In this document: positions 14,355 through 22,884 of the stretch, one piece after another
How positions within the stretch are numbered: position 1 is the stretch's first letter
How the letters are laid out: the number at the start of each line of letters is the position of its first letter
NCBI GenBank assembly: GCA_016190505.1
Contig: JACPQM010000069.1
Coordinates: 1 to 64,000, forward strand
Length of the DNA stretch: 64,000 nt
Source: Chloroflexota bacterium
GTDB lineage: Bacteria; Chloroflexota; Dehalococcoidia; JACPQK01
Direction of reading: 5' to 3'
Notes under the pieces: generated by a model
Seen by the model: the letters and a program-made list of their open reading frames with translations, nothing else
Told to the model about the DNA's origin: nothing
Databases searched by the model: none
Translations under genes and position numbers: made by a program

Positions 14355-17144
14355 TCAGTCCGTGCGGCGGACGTCTACCCGCGTGCCCCGGTCGCTGGCC
14401 CCGGGCTGGGCGTGGTAGCCGCTGCGCGGCCGGATGTGGTAGTAGCCGCCGGCCAGCTCGATGGGGTTGATGGGCGAAGGCGCCAGGCTCTTGCAGTGCC
14501 GCTTGCCCGCGAACTGGAAGTTCTCCCAGCCATGGTAGATGACCGCCTGCCCCGGCCTGACCGCCGGCGTTACGTGGGCCAGCAGGCGGCAGGAGGCCAC
14601 ATCGTTGAACGCCTCCACGTAGTCACCGTCCCGGATGCCCCGGGACCGGGCGTCCTCGGCGCTCATGAAGATGACCGGCTCGCCGCGCTGCAGGCGCAGC
14701 GTGAGCGGGGCATCGGTCCACAGGCTGTGGATGCTCCACCGGGCGTGCCCGCTGGTCAGTTGCAGCGGATAATCTCCACCCATGGCGGGTATCTCCTTGT
14801 GGGTGGGGAATGCTTCGCCCAGCTCCAGGAACCAGTCGTGGTCAATGTAGAACTGCATGCGCCGGGTGTAGGTAGGGTAAATCTGTCTGTCATGCACGTG
14901 GTAGGTCAGGGGGACGAGAGGCTCTCCGGGCGTGATGTCGCAGGCGCTGTCGGGCATGAAGCGCCCCACCGCGGTGAAGGCGGCGAAGCCCTTTTCCTTG
15001 AAGTCCTCCCACTCCATCTTTTCCAGATTCGCTGCATTGAGGAAGTAGTCGCGGGTGACCGCCTCCTCGTCGTCATCCGTGTAGAGGCCGTGGGTGGTCA
15101 TCTGGTCGTAGAGGTTGTCCAGGCGGCGCTCCCGCCCGTTCCTGTCCTTGAAGGAGAGGATACCCCTGGCCAACGCCCTTTCCTGTAGCTTCGCGGCCAG
15201 CAGGCAGGCGATCTCCCACTCCGACTTGGCCTCGCCCAGGGGCTCGACAACTTTGTTCTGGAGGTGGACGTAGGGGACGTTCTGGACCCCCACCGCGATG
15301 CAGTGTTTCTCGTAGTAGCCAGCCACGGGGAGGACGAAGTCAGAGTACATCGCGGTGGCCCCCAGGCGCGGGTCCAGGGTGATGAGCAGCTTGAGCTTGG
15401 GCAGCAAGTTCTCGATCAGCGTGTTGGTGGCCCGGCAGCGCCGGACGAAGCTGCCCCCGCCCTCGATAACGATGCTGGGTGGCTTTTCAGGACCCGGGAT
15501 GGCGTACTGCCAGCCCCGGGCCAGCGCCTCGTTGACATAATCCGACACCGGCCGTTTCAGGTAAGGGTCCCAGCGGCTGTGCTTCTCGTTGATGTCCGCC
15601 ATGCCGCCGTGGAAGTAGAAGAGGAGGGCCATGTTGAACTGGTTGCCCTGGGCCATTGCCTGGGTCATGTACTCGTGCTGGATCATCTCGTCGGTGTAGC
15701 CGTCCTGGCGCCACTGGGCGAAGCGGGGGTCGCCGGACTCGGCGCTGAGCAGCGCCTCCGCGCCCCGCCGCTGGAGGGAGGCGACGCCGGTATCGGTCAT
15801 AAGCATGGGGTAAGGGTTGTAGCCCGCGCCCTTGCGGCCAAACTGGCCGCACAGCGCCCAGAGCAGTATCTGCGCCCGCTGGACCAGGTCCCCGTGGTAG
15901 TGTTTGCCCCAGCCGGCGCTGGTGACATCGGAGATGGCCCGGGCTGAGGCGAACTCCACCGCCAGTTGCTCGATGAGGCGAGGCGACACGCCGGTGACCT
16001 GGCCCGCCGCCTCCGGCGTGTAGTCTTTCAGGTGCTCTTTGAGGAGATCGAACACGGGGCGGACCTTGACCTTGCCCTGAAGGGTGTCCACCTCGTACTC
16101 GCCCTCCAGCGCCGGCACGATGCCGTCCAGGGCCAGCGTCTTCCAGGGGGCGGTCACCACGCGGCCACTGGCCTCGTCGAAGACGTAGAAGATGTTGTCG
16201 CGCCCGCCCCGCAACATGTCTTTCTGGGTCAGGAACTTGTGGCTGTCAATCCGCACCAGGAGGGGCAGGTCGGTCTGCTCCCGCACGAAGTCCGCCTGGT
16301 ACAGCTTGCGGGAGATGATGACCTGGGCCATAGCCAGGGCCAGGGCGGCATCGGTGCCCGTCCTGATGGGCACCCAGAGGTCGGCGAAGGGGGCTGAGGC
16401 GTTGTAGTCCGGGGTGATGGCGATGACCTTTGTCCCGTGGTAGCGGGCCTCGGACATGAAGTGGAAGTTGGCGATCTGGGTAAAGCCCGGGTTGCAGCCC
16501 CAGACCAGCAGCAAGTCGGCGTAGAACCAGTTGTCCAGGGAGCTGGCGATGGCCACCTTGCCCCAGGTCAGGGCGGCGCCCGGCGCCTCGTCGCCGTCGT
16601 CCACCGTGATGTTGGCGAAGGGCAAGCCGAGCAGGTTGTCCAGGTTATAGAGTCCCGTCATGGCGCTGGCCCCAGCCTGGGTGCCCGACAGGCGCAGTAT
16701 GGCGTCGTTGCCCTCGCTGGCCAGTACATCCAGGAACGCATCGCTGATCTCGGTCAGCGCCTGGTCCCAGGTCACCCGCTGCCACTGTCCATCGCCGCGA
16801 GCGCCGGCCCGTTTGAGGGGGAATCTCACCCGGCCCGGGTGGTACATCTGGTGGGCGTAGCACAGGCCCTTCTGGCAACCCCGGGGGTTGAAGTCGGGGA
16901 CGTCGGGGTCGTTGAACGGGGGATAGACCCCGGCCTGCTCCTCGCGCAGCACGACGCCGTCCTTCTGGTAGATGTTCAGGGCGCAGGCGCGGGCATACCA
17001 GCAGTTGGCGTGGTGTGTTCCGCGCGTCACCTGGTCCCAGTCCCAGGCCCGCTCCCGGAGGGCGGCCAGCCCGTAGGCTGGCTCGTCCCCACCCCCGGGG
17101 TTGCGGTGGCGGAGACCGTGAAGGCCAAGGTCAAGTCTGTTCAT
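14355..17144 (-). CDS. Molybdopterin oxidoreductase catalytic subunit (DMSO reductase family, type II-like)
   Basis: A 929-residue protein of the CISM family. The N-terminal HHANCWYARAC (about residues 43-53) and NPRGCQKG would ligate a [4Fe-4S] cluster with one His, as in nitrate reductase/ethylbenzene dehydrogenase-type enzymes. Mo-bis-MGD domains follow (LLVWGCNPGFTQIANFHF, WVPIRTGTDAALALA) and the C-terminal dinucleotide-binding barrel ends it. No twin-Arg signal is seen at the annotated start, so export is doubtful. No beta or gamma subunit gene adjoins it. The substrate is unknown. The first ~40 residues are nearly duplicated in a remnant at 18105-18248. Confidence 0.88.
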   Translation of the reverse strand: MNRLDLGLHGLRHRNPGGGDEPAYGLAALRERAWDWDQVTRGTHHANCWYARACALNIYQKDGVVLREEQAGVYPPFNDPDVPDFNPRGCQKGLCYAHQMYHPGRVRFPLKRAGARGDGQWQRVTWDQALTEISDAFLDVLASEGNDAILRLSGTQAGASAMTGLYNLDNLLGLPFANITVDDGDEAPGAALTWGKVAIASSLDNWFYADLLLVWGCNPGFTQIANFHFMSEARYHGTKVIAITPDYNASAPFADLWVPIRTGTDAALALAMAQVIISRKLYQADFVREQTDLPLLVRIDSHKFLTQKDMLRGGRDNIFYVFDEASGRVVTAPWKTLALDGIVPALEGEYEVDTLQGKVKVRPVFDLLKEHLKDYTPEAAGQVTGVSPRLIEQLAVEFASARAISDVTSAGWGKHYHGDLVQRAQILLWALCGQFGRKGAGYNPYPMLMTDTGVASLQRRGAEALLSAESGDPRFAQWRQDGYTDEMIQHEYMTQAMAQGNQFNMALLFYFHGGMADINEKHSRWDPYLKRPVSDYVNEALARGWQYAIPGPEKPPSIVIEGGGSFVRRCRATNTLIENLLPKLKLLITLDPRLGATAMYSDFVLPVAGYYEKHCIAVGVQNVPYVHLQNKVVEPLGEAKSEWEIACLLAAKLQERALARGILSFKDRNGRERRLDNLYDQMTTHGLYTDDDEEAVTRDYFLNAANLEKMEWEDFKEKGFAAFTAVGRFMPDSACDITPGEPLVPLTYHVHDRQIYPTYTRRMQFYIDHDWFLELGEAFPTHKEIPAMGGDYPLQLTSGHARWSIHSLWTDAPLTLRLQRGEPVIFMSAEDARSRGIRDGDYVEAFNDVASCRLLAHVTPAVRPGQAVIYHGWENFQFAGKRHCKSLAPSPINPIELAGGYYHIRPRSGYHAQPGASDRGTRVDVRRTD

Positions 17145-17256
17145 GGGTCGCTCCTACGTGCGCAACGGGGTATGTAGCCACTGCAATGACAACTCAATGC
17201 GGCTCAGACAAAGGGCCGGCTTTGCCGTCTCAGGCGAATCACTCAGGCGGTGTGCT

Positions 17257-17709
17257 CTAGCCGCTGTTCTTGATGCCTGGGGCAAACCGCAGGACCAACT
17301 CGCGAAGCTGGCGGACTCTGAATTGAATAGCATCCGCACGTTCATTCCAGGGTTGGCCCATATCATAGTCTGCCTTCTCCCTCAGGCGGAGTAGCCAGAT
17401 CCATTCGCCAGACCACGCAACCCTGGCCCTGGCGCCGAACTCGTCGGGGGCGCCCGAGGTTCCACGAAGAAAGCGCTGTACCAGGCTGTGTATACTTTCC
17501 CGCCCCGCCAAAGGCTGTGCAACAGCTTGCCTAAAGCGTTGATTGTTAACGTTATTGCGAAGATAGAGCATCAGCGCGTAATAATAGCGCGACGCTGCAC
17601 TTCTTTCGTGTGCCTCCGTGCGGTCTGAAGCATCAATGAGGGCCTCGGCCAGATCATAGAAGCTAAGAGGGTCCACTCTCGGCACTCGATTCCACGACGA
17701 AGCTGACAC
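17257..17709 (-). CDS. Possible HEPN-domain protein
   Basis: A 150-residue all-helical protein. AASRYYYALMLYLR, a central helix with HSLVQRFL, and LREKADYDM near the C-terminus follow the pattern of HEPN proteins (YYA...H...RxKADY). HEPN proteins are RNases or tRNA-modifying toxin partners. The catalytic R-x4-6-H is not clear. The GTG start at 17709 overlaps the upstream gene by 47 bases; a later GTG at 17676 is possible. With its partner it could be a toxin-antitoxin or defence pair. Confidence 0.5.
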   Translation of the reverse strand: MSASSWNRVPRVDPLSFYDLAEALIDASDRTEAHERSAASRYYYALMLYLRNNVNNQRFRQAVAQPLAGRESIHSLVQRFLRGTSGAPDEFGARARVAWSGEWIWLLRLREKADYDMGQPWNERADAIQFRVRQLRELVLRFAPGIKNSG

Positions 17710-18031
17710 GGCTCCACTTGGGGTTGAGCCAAAGTCCGCTGCCGGACTCCAGTAACTCGGTTAGCTGACGTCCAGTTTGCAGGCTAAGTTCGATCACCTG
17801 TTGTACAGGCAGTGATAGGCGCCTGACCACGAGTATCATCCAAGATTCGGGGTCATCATGCGGTTCGAGCAGCTCGATGGACGAGTCCGTTATCCACCGT
17901 CCCACGTTTTTGTCTACCAGCCTTCCCATCTTCGTGACCAGTTCACCAAGTTCAGGATCCTCGCGGATCCTTTGGAGAGCTGCCGAGGTTAGCTTTGGCG
18001 CGCGCGGGGGTTTGGTCACGGTCTGCTTCAT
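17663..18031 (-). CDS. Hypothetical partner of HEPN-like gene
   Basis: The 122-residue product is highly charged (RIREDPELGELVTKMGRLVDKNVGRW, HDDPESWMILVVRRLSLPVQQVIELS) and has no family I recognise. It precedes and overlaps the HEPN-like gene, so both are probably translated together. An antitoxin or sensor role is only suggested by this pairing. A GACAGG purine stretch lies near the ATG. Confidence 0.5.
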   Translation of the reverse strand: MKQTVTKPPRAPKLTSAALQRIREDPELGELVTKMGRLVDKNVGRWITDSSIELLEPHDDPESWMILVVRRLSLPVQQVIELSLQTGRQLTELLESGSGLWLNPKWSRVSFVVESSAESGPS

Positions 18032-18104
18032 GCCTGTCCCTCTTCTTTGTTTGTTGCGTGTGCCGGGCGTAGCCTATCTCAAACAAGAGTCTACCTGCTT
18101 TTCA

Positions 18105-18248
18105 CTAGAGAGTAAACAAGTGTGGTGGGTCTCGGGTGACCCCGTCCCAGGCGCGCTCCCGGAGGGCGGCCAGACCGTATGCGGGCTCGTCGCCGCCCCC
18201 GGGGTTGCGGTGGCGCAGGCCATGCAGGGCCAGCTTCAAGCTGTTCAT
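18105..18248 (-). pseudogene. 5' remnant of a second molybdopterin oxidoreductase gene
   Basis: Read on the minus strand, 18248 leftward encodes MNSLKLALHGLRHR and then NPGGGDEPAYGLAALRERAWD. This is nearly identical to the first ~36 residues of the intact oxidoreductase at 17144. After VTR the similarity stops and a TAG follows at 18107-18105. The DNA resembles the intact 5' end but clearly differs at many positions, so this is a diverged paralogue fragment rather than a recent copy. Confidence 0.8.
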
Positions 18249-18281
18249 TATTCACTCTCCAATGCCGTTGTTCCCCACTGA

Positions 18282-18306
18282 GGGGCACGGCGCGCCATGC
18301 CCCTAC
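18282..18306. repeat. GTAGGGGCATGG-type palindrome, copy 1 (imperfect)
   Basis: GGGGCACGGCGC / GCCATGCCCC, one mismatched pair, at the 3' side of the transposase remnant. Same family as the copies at 18534-18563 and 18904-18931. Confidence 0.7.
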
Positions 18307-18833
18307 GGAGCCGCCGATGGGTTCTCGGGGTCCTGTGCCCATTGAGCGGGATTGGTGGCGACGTACTCCCGAATGGCATACAGGTCCTCGTCGCCACGGA
18401 CGACGCGTTCGTAATAGTTGCGCTGCCACACCGGGGCGCCAAGCGTGCCGCGCAACTTATTGATGCGCCTGGACGTCGCAGACTTGAAGGCCCCCACGAT
18501 GGTTGCTAATGAACCCGCTATGGGCCTGCTAAACGTAGGGGCATGGCGCGCCATGCCCCTACGGTCTGTCAACCAGATGACGGCGTGGACATGGTTGGGC
18601 ATGACGATGAAGGCGTCCAGGGTCACGTTTTCCCGGCCCCGCCCGGTCCGCTCCCATTCCTCGTGCACGATGAGGCCCGCCGCGTTCACGCGCATTTCCG
18701 CGTTTATCACGTCGCCGAATATGCACGCCTTTTGGTGAACGCATATGGTCACGAAATAGGCGCCCGGCTGGGTGTAGTCATAGCCCGGCAGACGAATTGA
18801 GCGACGGTGGTGGTGCTATGGGTCAAAGGGCAC
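18303..18833 (-). pseudogene. REP-associated tyrosine transposase (Y1/IS200-like, RAYT), nonsense-mutated
   Basis: The product carries the family start RRSIRLPGYDYTQPGAYFVT, the HUH motif MPNHVHAVI and the nucleophile motif NYYERVV. The frame begins at GTG 18833 (V-P-F-D-P), but codon 6 is TAG (18816-18818) where relatives have Lys or Asn. Translation could restart only at the GTG of the ...FVT stretch, which loses conserved residues. The coding region also contains an in-frame 30-bp palindrome (18534-18563) encoding RGMARHAPT. Flanking copies of the same palindrome lie at both ends, the usual layout of a RAYT with its REP substrate. Confidence 0.82.
18534..18563. repeat. Perfect 30-bp palindrome inside the transposase gene
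   Basis: Arms CGTAGGGGCATGGCG and CGCCATGCCCCTACG are perfectly complementary. It lies in frame within the RAYT coding sequence between the HUH and Tyr motifs. Confidence 0.85.
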
Positions 18834-18903
18834 GGACGGATCTCCTGGCCGGAACCCGCTGACTGACGTGGTGACCAAGTACGGGCACAGGGGGGTGGCA
18901 AAC

Positions 18904-18931
18904 GCAGGGGCATGGCGCGCCATGCCCCTAC
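18904..18931. repeat. GTAGGGGCATGG-type palindrome, copy 3
   Basis: GCAGGGGCATGGCG / CGCCATGCCCCTAC lies between the RAYT remnant and hyuB. Its CTA supplies the stop codon of the HyuB-like gene at 18928-18930. Confidence 0.8.
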
Positions 18932-21117
18932 GGGGCCAACCACCCAGCCAGGGCGTCGGTCGCTACCGAATCGTACATGGTGGGGCCTTTCTTGCGGCGG
19001 GGCTGGACGTCCAGCAGGTGGCCGCAGTGGGGGCAGGCGAACTGGCGCAGGACGAACGTGTCCCAGGCAAAGCGGTTCCACGGGCTGTAGGTGTCCAGGC
19101 CCACCTCGAGGACGGCCGCATGGCGGCGGAAGTCCTGCCGGCCGCTGCCTAGCGTTTGGCCGCAGCGCTGGCAGGCCCACACAGTCCCATCCGCCCCAGC
19201 CAGCAGCGTTACGGCGTCGCCCAGTCGTAGGGGCGACCGGCCGGTCGCCCCTACAGCGCTGGGATCGGTATGCTGGCCTGGCCGGCCTACCTGGCCCAAC
19301 AAGCGCTCCTGGCGCAGCCGCTGCCTCAGGGCCTGCGTCTCACCCGCAAGCACGGCCTTGTTGTGGACGTCCAGGGCAACGCCGTAGACCTGCCGGCACA
19401 CCTCCAGGGAGCAGGCGCCGTTCAGGTAGTCGGCCAGCACGCGCTCAGGGTCGCGCTCCAGGGGGTCGCCGTAGCCGGCGCCACCGGCCTGGACGGAGAC
19501 ATACACGTCGCCCCGCCGCAGCTTGACCACCACGCGGGACTTCAGCACCTGGGTGCTTCGGGCAGCAAGCTCGTCGTAGCCCCCCTGAGTCCGGCCCCGG
19601 GCCATGGCCTCCAAGGCGTCGGTGCCTCGGAGCAAGAACGTGGGCTGGGCCGGCGTGGGTAACCCGCCGTACAGTCCCCGGCCCTCGGGGTGGAACGCGC
19701 ACCCCGCCAAGTTGAGAAGCTGCACCGGCGCCGGACTCTTGTGGGGTGTGAGGGCCACCTCGGTGCCCAGGCCACCCCGGTACTTGCCCGGCCCGCCGGT
19801 GTCCTGGGCGTGCTTGCGGTACAGGTAAAGCACAGGGTAGAGCCGCTCGTAGACTTCGACGTTGCCCATGGCCATCATGGGCGCGCCAGCCAGGTGCACG
19901 GTATCGGGGCCGTCGCGGTAGCTCAGGGCGCCGCCGCCACCGGCCTGGTCAATGAGGGTTATGGCATACACCTCGCCGCGGCGGTTGAGGCCGGACACCA
20001 CCGGGCGCTTGGTGGAGGGGACCCAGTTGGCCTGCGACTCGTGCCGGTACTTGTCCGAGGCGGCGAACATCTTGTCCAGCGCCGTGGACACCAGGCACTG
20101 CGCGAGGTAGGCGGCAGCCGTCCCCCCCTGCCCCACGCCCGCCGGATGCCTGGCATGGACCAGCGTGCCCTCGGTGGTGAGCACTTCCAGGTTGCGCTTG
20201 AAGGCGCCGGGCGCCCAGGGCATGTCGTAGCACAGCTCGACCAGGATGGTGGCCATCACCGAGCCTTCCAGCAGGTGCTGTGTCGCATTGACCATGGCCG
20301 GGGCCTGCGGGCTGCTGTCCCGCAAGTCCAGGACCAGCCTGTCTCCGGCCTTGGTGGCCACTAGCCTCACCCTGTAGAGGCGGTCGTAGTCCAGGAAGCC
20401 CTCCTGGCGCCAGGTGCCGTCAGGCAGCTCCCGAAGGCGGCGGGCCATGGCCTGCTGGGCCACGTCCAGGATGCGCTGCTGGGCCTCGATGAACGTCTCC
20501 ACGCCGTAGCGCCGGATGGTCTCGTGAATGCGCGCGCGCGCCCGGACAATGGCGGCCAGACGCCCGCGCATGTCCAGGGCATTGAAGGCGGGCGTCCGGC
20601 TGTTGCGCAGGACTACCGCCTCGATGTCCTCCCGGACGCTGCCCGCCTCCACGATCTTGACGGGGGGAATGAGGGGCGCCTCGCCATAGACGTCCCTGGC
20701 CTGGGCGCCATAGCCTCCGGCCAGGGGGCCACCGACGTCCATCTCGTGGAGGGAGACCCCAGCCCAGGCCACCAGCTCCCCATCCCAGAAGATGGGGGCT
20801 ACCATGACGGTGTCGTTCTGGTGTCCAGCGCCCGCCCAGGGGTCGTTGGTGTAGAACATGTCGCCGTCGCGGATGCCTGGGTTCAGAGCATACCGGCCCA
20901 GGATGTGCTTCACCGTGGTGTCGAAGCCCAGAGACAGCCGGAGCACGTAGTTCCCGATGCACAGGGCGTCCCCCGACGGGGTGAGCACCGCAGAGTTGGC
21001 GTCGTAGGCCTCGTACACCGTGGGCGAGCCCGTGGTGCGCACCGTCACCTGAATCAGCTCGTCGTTGATGGCCTGGAGCCGGTGGCGGAGCACCTCGAGA
21101 GTGACCGGGTCAACCAT
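18928..21117 (-). CDS. HyuB/acetone carboxylase beta-like subunit fused to a gamma-like zinc domain
   Basis: The 729 residues begin with a hydantoinase-B domain of about 600 residues (VDPVTLEVLRHRLQAINDEL, GDMFYTNDPWAGAGHQND, LHEMDVGGP). A C-terminal domain follows: ACQRCG, DFRRHAAVLEVGLDTY, LRQFACPHCGHLLDV. This matches the pattern of acetone carboxylase gamma subunits (CxCG, RxHxxxxR, FCPxCGxLxDVE). With HyuA it would form an ATP-dependent carboxylase or hydantoinase for ketones or cyclic amides. The linker (residues ~622-631) is encoded by a perfect 28-bp palindrome at 19227-19254. The stop codon lies in another palindrome. Confidence 0.85.
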   Translation of the reverse strand: MVDPVTLEVLRHRLQAINDELIQVTVRTTGSPTVYEAYDANSAVLTPSGDALCIGNYVLRLSLGFDTTVKHILGRYALNPGIRDGDMFYTNDPWAGAGHQNDTVMVAPIFWDGELVAWAGVSLHEMDVGGPLAGGYGAQARDVYGEAPLIPPVKIVEAGSVREDIEAVVLRNSRTPAFNALDMRGRLAAIVRARARIHETIRRYGVETFIEAQQRILDVAQQAMARRLRELPDGTWRQEGFLDYDRLYRVRLVATKAGDRLVLDLRDSSPQAPAMVNATQHLLEGSVMATILVELCYDMPWAPGAFKRNLEVLTTEGTLVHARHPAGVGQGGTAAAYLAQCLVSTALDKMFAASDKYRHESQANWVPSTKRPVVSGLNRRGEVYAITLIDQAGGGGALSYRDGPDTVHLAGAPMMAMGNVEVYERLYPVLYLYRKHAQDTGGPGKYRGGLGTEVALTPHKSPAPVQLLNLAGCAFHPEGRGLYGGLPTPAQPTFLLRGTDALEAMARGRTQGGYDELAARSTQVLKSRVVVKLRRGDVYVSVQAGGAGYGDPLERDPERVLADYLNGACSLEVCRQVYGVALDVHNKAVLAGETQALRQRLRQERLLGQVGRPGQHTDPSAVGATGRSPLRLGDAVTLLAGADGTVWACQRCGQTLGSGRQDFRRHAAVLEVGLDTYSPWNRFAWDTFVLRQFACPHCGHLLDVQPRRKKGPTMYDSVATDALAGWLAP
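19227..19254. repeat. Perfect 28-bp palindrome in the HyuB linker
   Basis: Arms GTAGGGGCGACCGG and CCGGTCGCCCCTAC. It is translated in frame as VGATGRSPLR between the HyuB domain and the zinc domain. Confidence 0.9.
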
Positions 21118-21170
21118 TAGTGTGCCTCCCGAATGTTAGTCCCAAGTCCAAGACCTAGCAGACCCCTTGC

Positions 21171-22313
21171 CTAGCCCTGCCCTTCGGCCTCCACAGAGAA
21201 GTCTGGCTCGATATCGAGAAGAATATGCTCTCCATCGCGCTTGACACCGCGCACTATCACCGGGCGGTTCATGAGAGGACCAACAACGTCATCATATAGC
21301 TCGTGTTCAATCTTCCAACGCAGACGATCGCCAGTGCCGACGCCGATGTCTATCCAGAGGAGGTCAAGATGAGCTCCCCGCAGCACCCCCCTGAACTCGA
21401 CGCTCTCGCCAGTGCCAGGATAATGCACCGCGGAGAGACTGTGCTTGATCCGGTCCATGACGCCCGAATAAAACACCACTCGCTGCAACCCCGCTGTAGT
21501 CATCTTGGCGAATTCCACGCTCGTTACCCTTCTGCCATCCGGGATCATATTGCGAAGAAGTTTCAAGATCACGTCGCGGTAGTCTTGTCGGGGTATCACG
21601 TCTTCAATTGCAGCATTCCGGAAATCGCCTCGCTCCACCGTCCCGAGCGCTGCTGCGATATTGAGCATGCTATCGGCTATGTCACGAGGTTTGACGGAGC
21701 GGGGGATGAGCTCAAGTTGGAGAGGCTCCTCGAAATAGACGCCAAATCTATAGCTGCCGGCCATTGGCTGGGTCACGTAGGGCTTGCACACCATTTGGAC
21801 CGCCTTTGGTGCTGGTCCCCGGAACCTCAGGGCGAAACCGCCCAGCCATTCAACGATTCGTAGGCTAAGGCTTTGAACTCCCTGGAACCTGTCGATGATG
21901 AGGTCAACAGGTGCTAACCCTTGTCTCACTTCCTTGCCGCGAAGGACAACCTCCACCATCTTCCCTTCAGTGTCTGCTGCAGCCTTGCCGATTCGCCGGT
22001 TCTCCCAAATCACTTGCAGCAACTCTTCGATTTGCGACCTGGCGAATTCCGGCAGAGTAGGGTCAGGCAGCAATTGGCAAGCGACCAATTCCGCCTCCCG
22101 CTCCAGCTCTGCCTTGTAGTAGCATGACACAGCACTGACGGCCAAGATCCCTTTCGTACGCGGGTTCTCCGGTGCCACGTACTTCAGAGCTTCCACCTCG
22201 GACCTGGCAGCGAGGGCGTAGTGCCTGCGCGCCTCATCCCTGCGTCCCTCGCGCATGGCCAGGTCCGCAGATTCGAGGGCTTCCTCAGCCAAACGGTGGT
22301 GTTGGTTAACCAT
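21171..22313 (-). CDS. Hypothetical protein within the hyuA-hyuB operon
   Basis: The start is ATG 22313, overlapping the previous stop by 8 bases; 380 residues. An upstream in-frame extension to 22367 would run deeper into the neighbour and is less likely. Residues ~5-45 form an MIT/TPR-like helical hairpin (LAEEALESADLAMREGRRDEARRHYALAARSE). The rest is mixed alpha/beta with no catalytic motif; the last ~100 residues look like a beta-barrel. Unrelated to hydantoinases, it is co-directional with them and may be cargo inserted into the operon. Confidence 0.6.
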   Translation of the reverse strand: MVNQHHRLAEEALESADLAMREGRRDEARRHYALAARSEVEALKYVAPENPRTKGILAVSAVSCYYKAELEREAELVACQLLPDPTLPEFARSQIEELLQVIWENRRIGKAAADTEGKMVEVVLRGKEVRQGLAPVDLIIDRFQGVQSLSLRIVEWLGGFALRFRGPAPKAVQMVCKPYVTQPMAGSYRFGVYFEEPLQLELIPRSVKPRDIADSMLNIAAALGTVERGDFRNAAIEDVIPRQDYRDVILKLLRNMIPDGRRVTSVEFAKMTTAGLQRVVFYSGVMDRIKHSLSAVHYPGTGESVEFRGVLRGAHLDLLWIDIGVGTGDRLRWKIEHELYDDVVGPLMNRPVIVRGVKRDGEHILLDIEPDFSVEAEGQG

Positions 22314-22872
22314 ACCGCCCCACAGCCTCTTCCAATAGCACCAAACGCTCCTTAAATCCAACCACACAGGCGATTGCCGGTAGATTCGGCGGACGACTGA
22401 CTACCTGTCTGACCTTCTCAGTCAGTCGCCTTCGGATCTCTCCCTGGTCGCCTCGATTCACGCCGGAGACCTCCAACTTGCTAGCAGCTTCAAAGTCGTC
22501 GGAGGAAGTTCCTAGGGGCGCACAGTACCAGTCAGCTCCGGTCCTTGATTCAGCCCGGCTCACCGCCAGCAGTCCAAGTTCCCCTTCCACTACTGATAGC
22601 GCAACAGAGTAAGCACCGTCCCGCGTCCTGTCTTCTTCGTTGTTCATAGAAGGCAAGGCCCCATGCGTAGGCTCCGGGTAAGCCAGCGTCCACCTCGACG
22701 TTCGTGGGCCTCGCTCCACCAGTATATCTACCGGCGGCTGGTGGTGCTCTCGGAAGCATAGCACCGCTGCATCAGCATAGACCTCACAGAGCGGCTGGTA
22801 AAGCCCTGGATGGCGTTGGTGGAGTAAGTGCAATGCAGGCAGTTGGCCTCGGAAAATAGAGCCATCGCCCAT
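22306..22872 (-). CDS. Hypothetical protein within the hyuA-hyuB operon
   Basis: A 188-residue protein starting 12 bases after the hyuA stop. The C-terminal half (GADWYCAPLGTSSDDFEAASKLEVSG, LPAIACVVGFKERLVLL) looks like a conserved domain, but I do not know its function. It overlaps the next unknown gene by 8 bases, so the two are probably a functional pair. Confidence 0.6.
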   Translation of the reverse strand: MGDGSIFRGQLPALHLLHQRHPGLYQPLCEVYADAAVLCFREHHQPPVDILVERGPRTSRWTLAYPEPTHGALPSMNNEEDRTRDGAYSVALSVVEGELGLLAVSRAESRTGADWYCAPLGTSSDDFEAASKLEVSGVNRGDQGEIRRRLTEKVRQVVSRPPNLPAIACVVGFKERLVLLEEAVGRYG

Positions 22873-22884
22873 AAGTGTACCTCC

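Noticed and set aside
14412-17177. Several long plus-strand ORFs opposite the 929-residue oxidoreductase
   Set aside because: Antisense shadows of a gene with clear family motifs.
18816-18818. TAG in the RAYT gene as a recoded codon
   Set aside because: No sign of pyrrolysine genes; a nonsense mutation in a decayed transposase is simpler.
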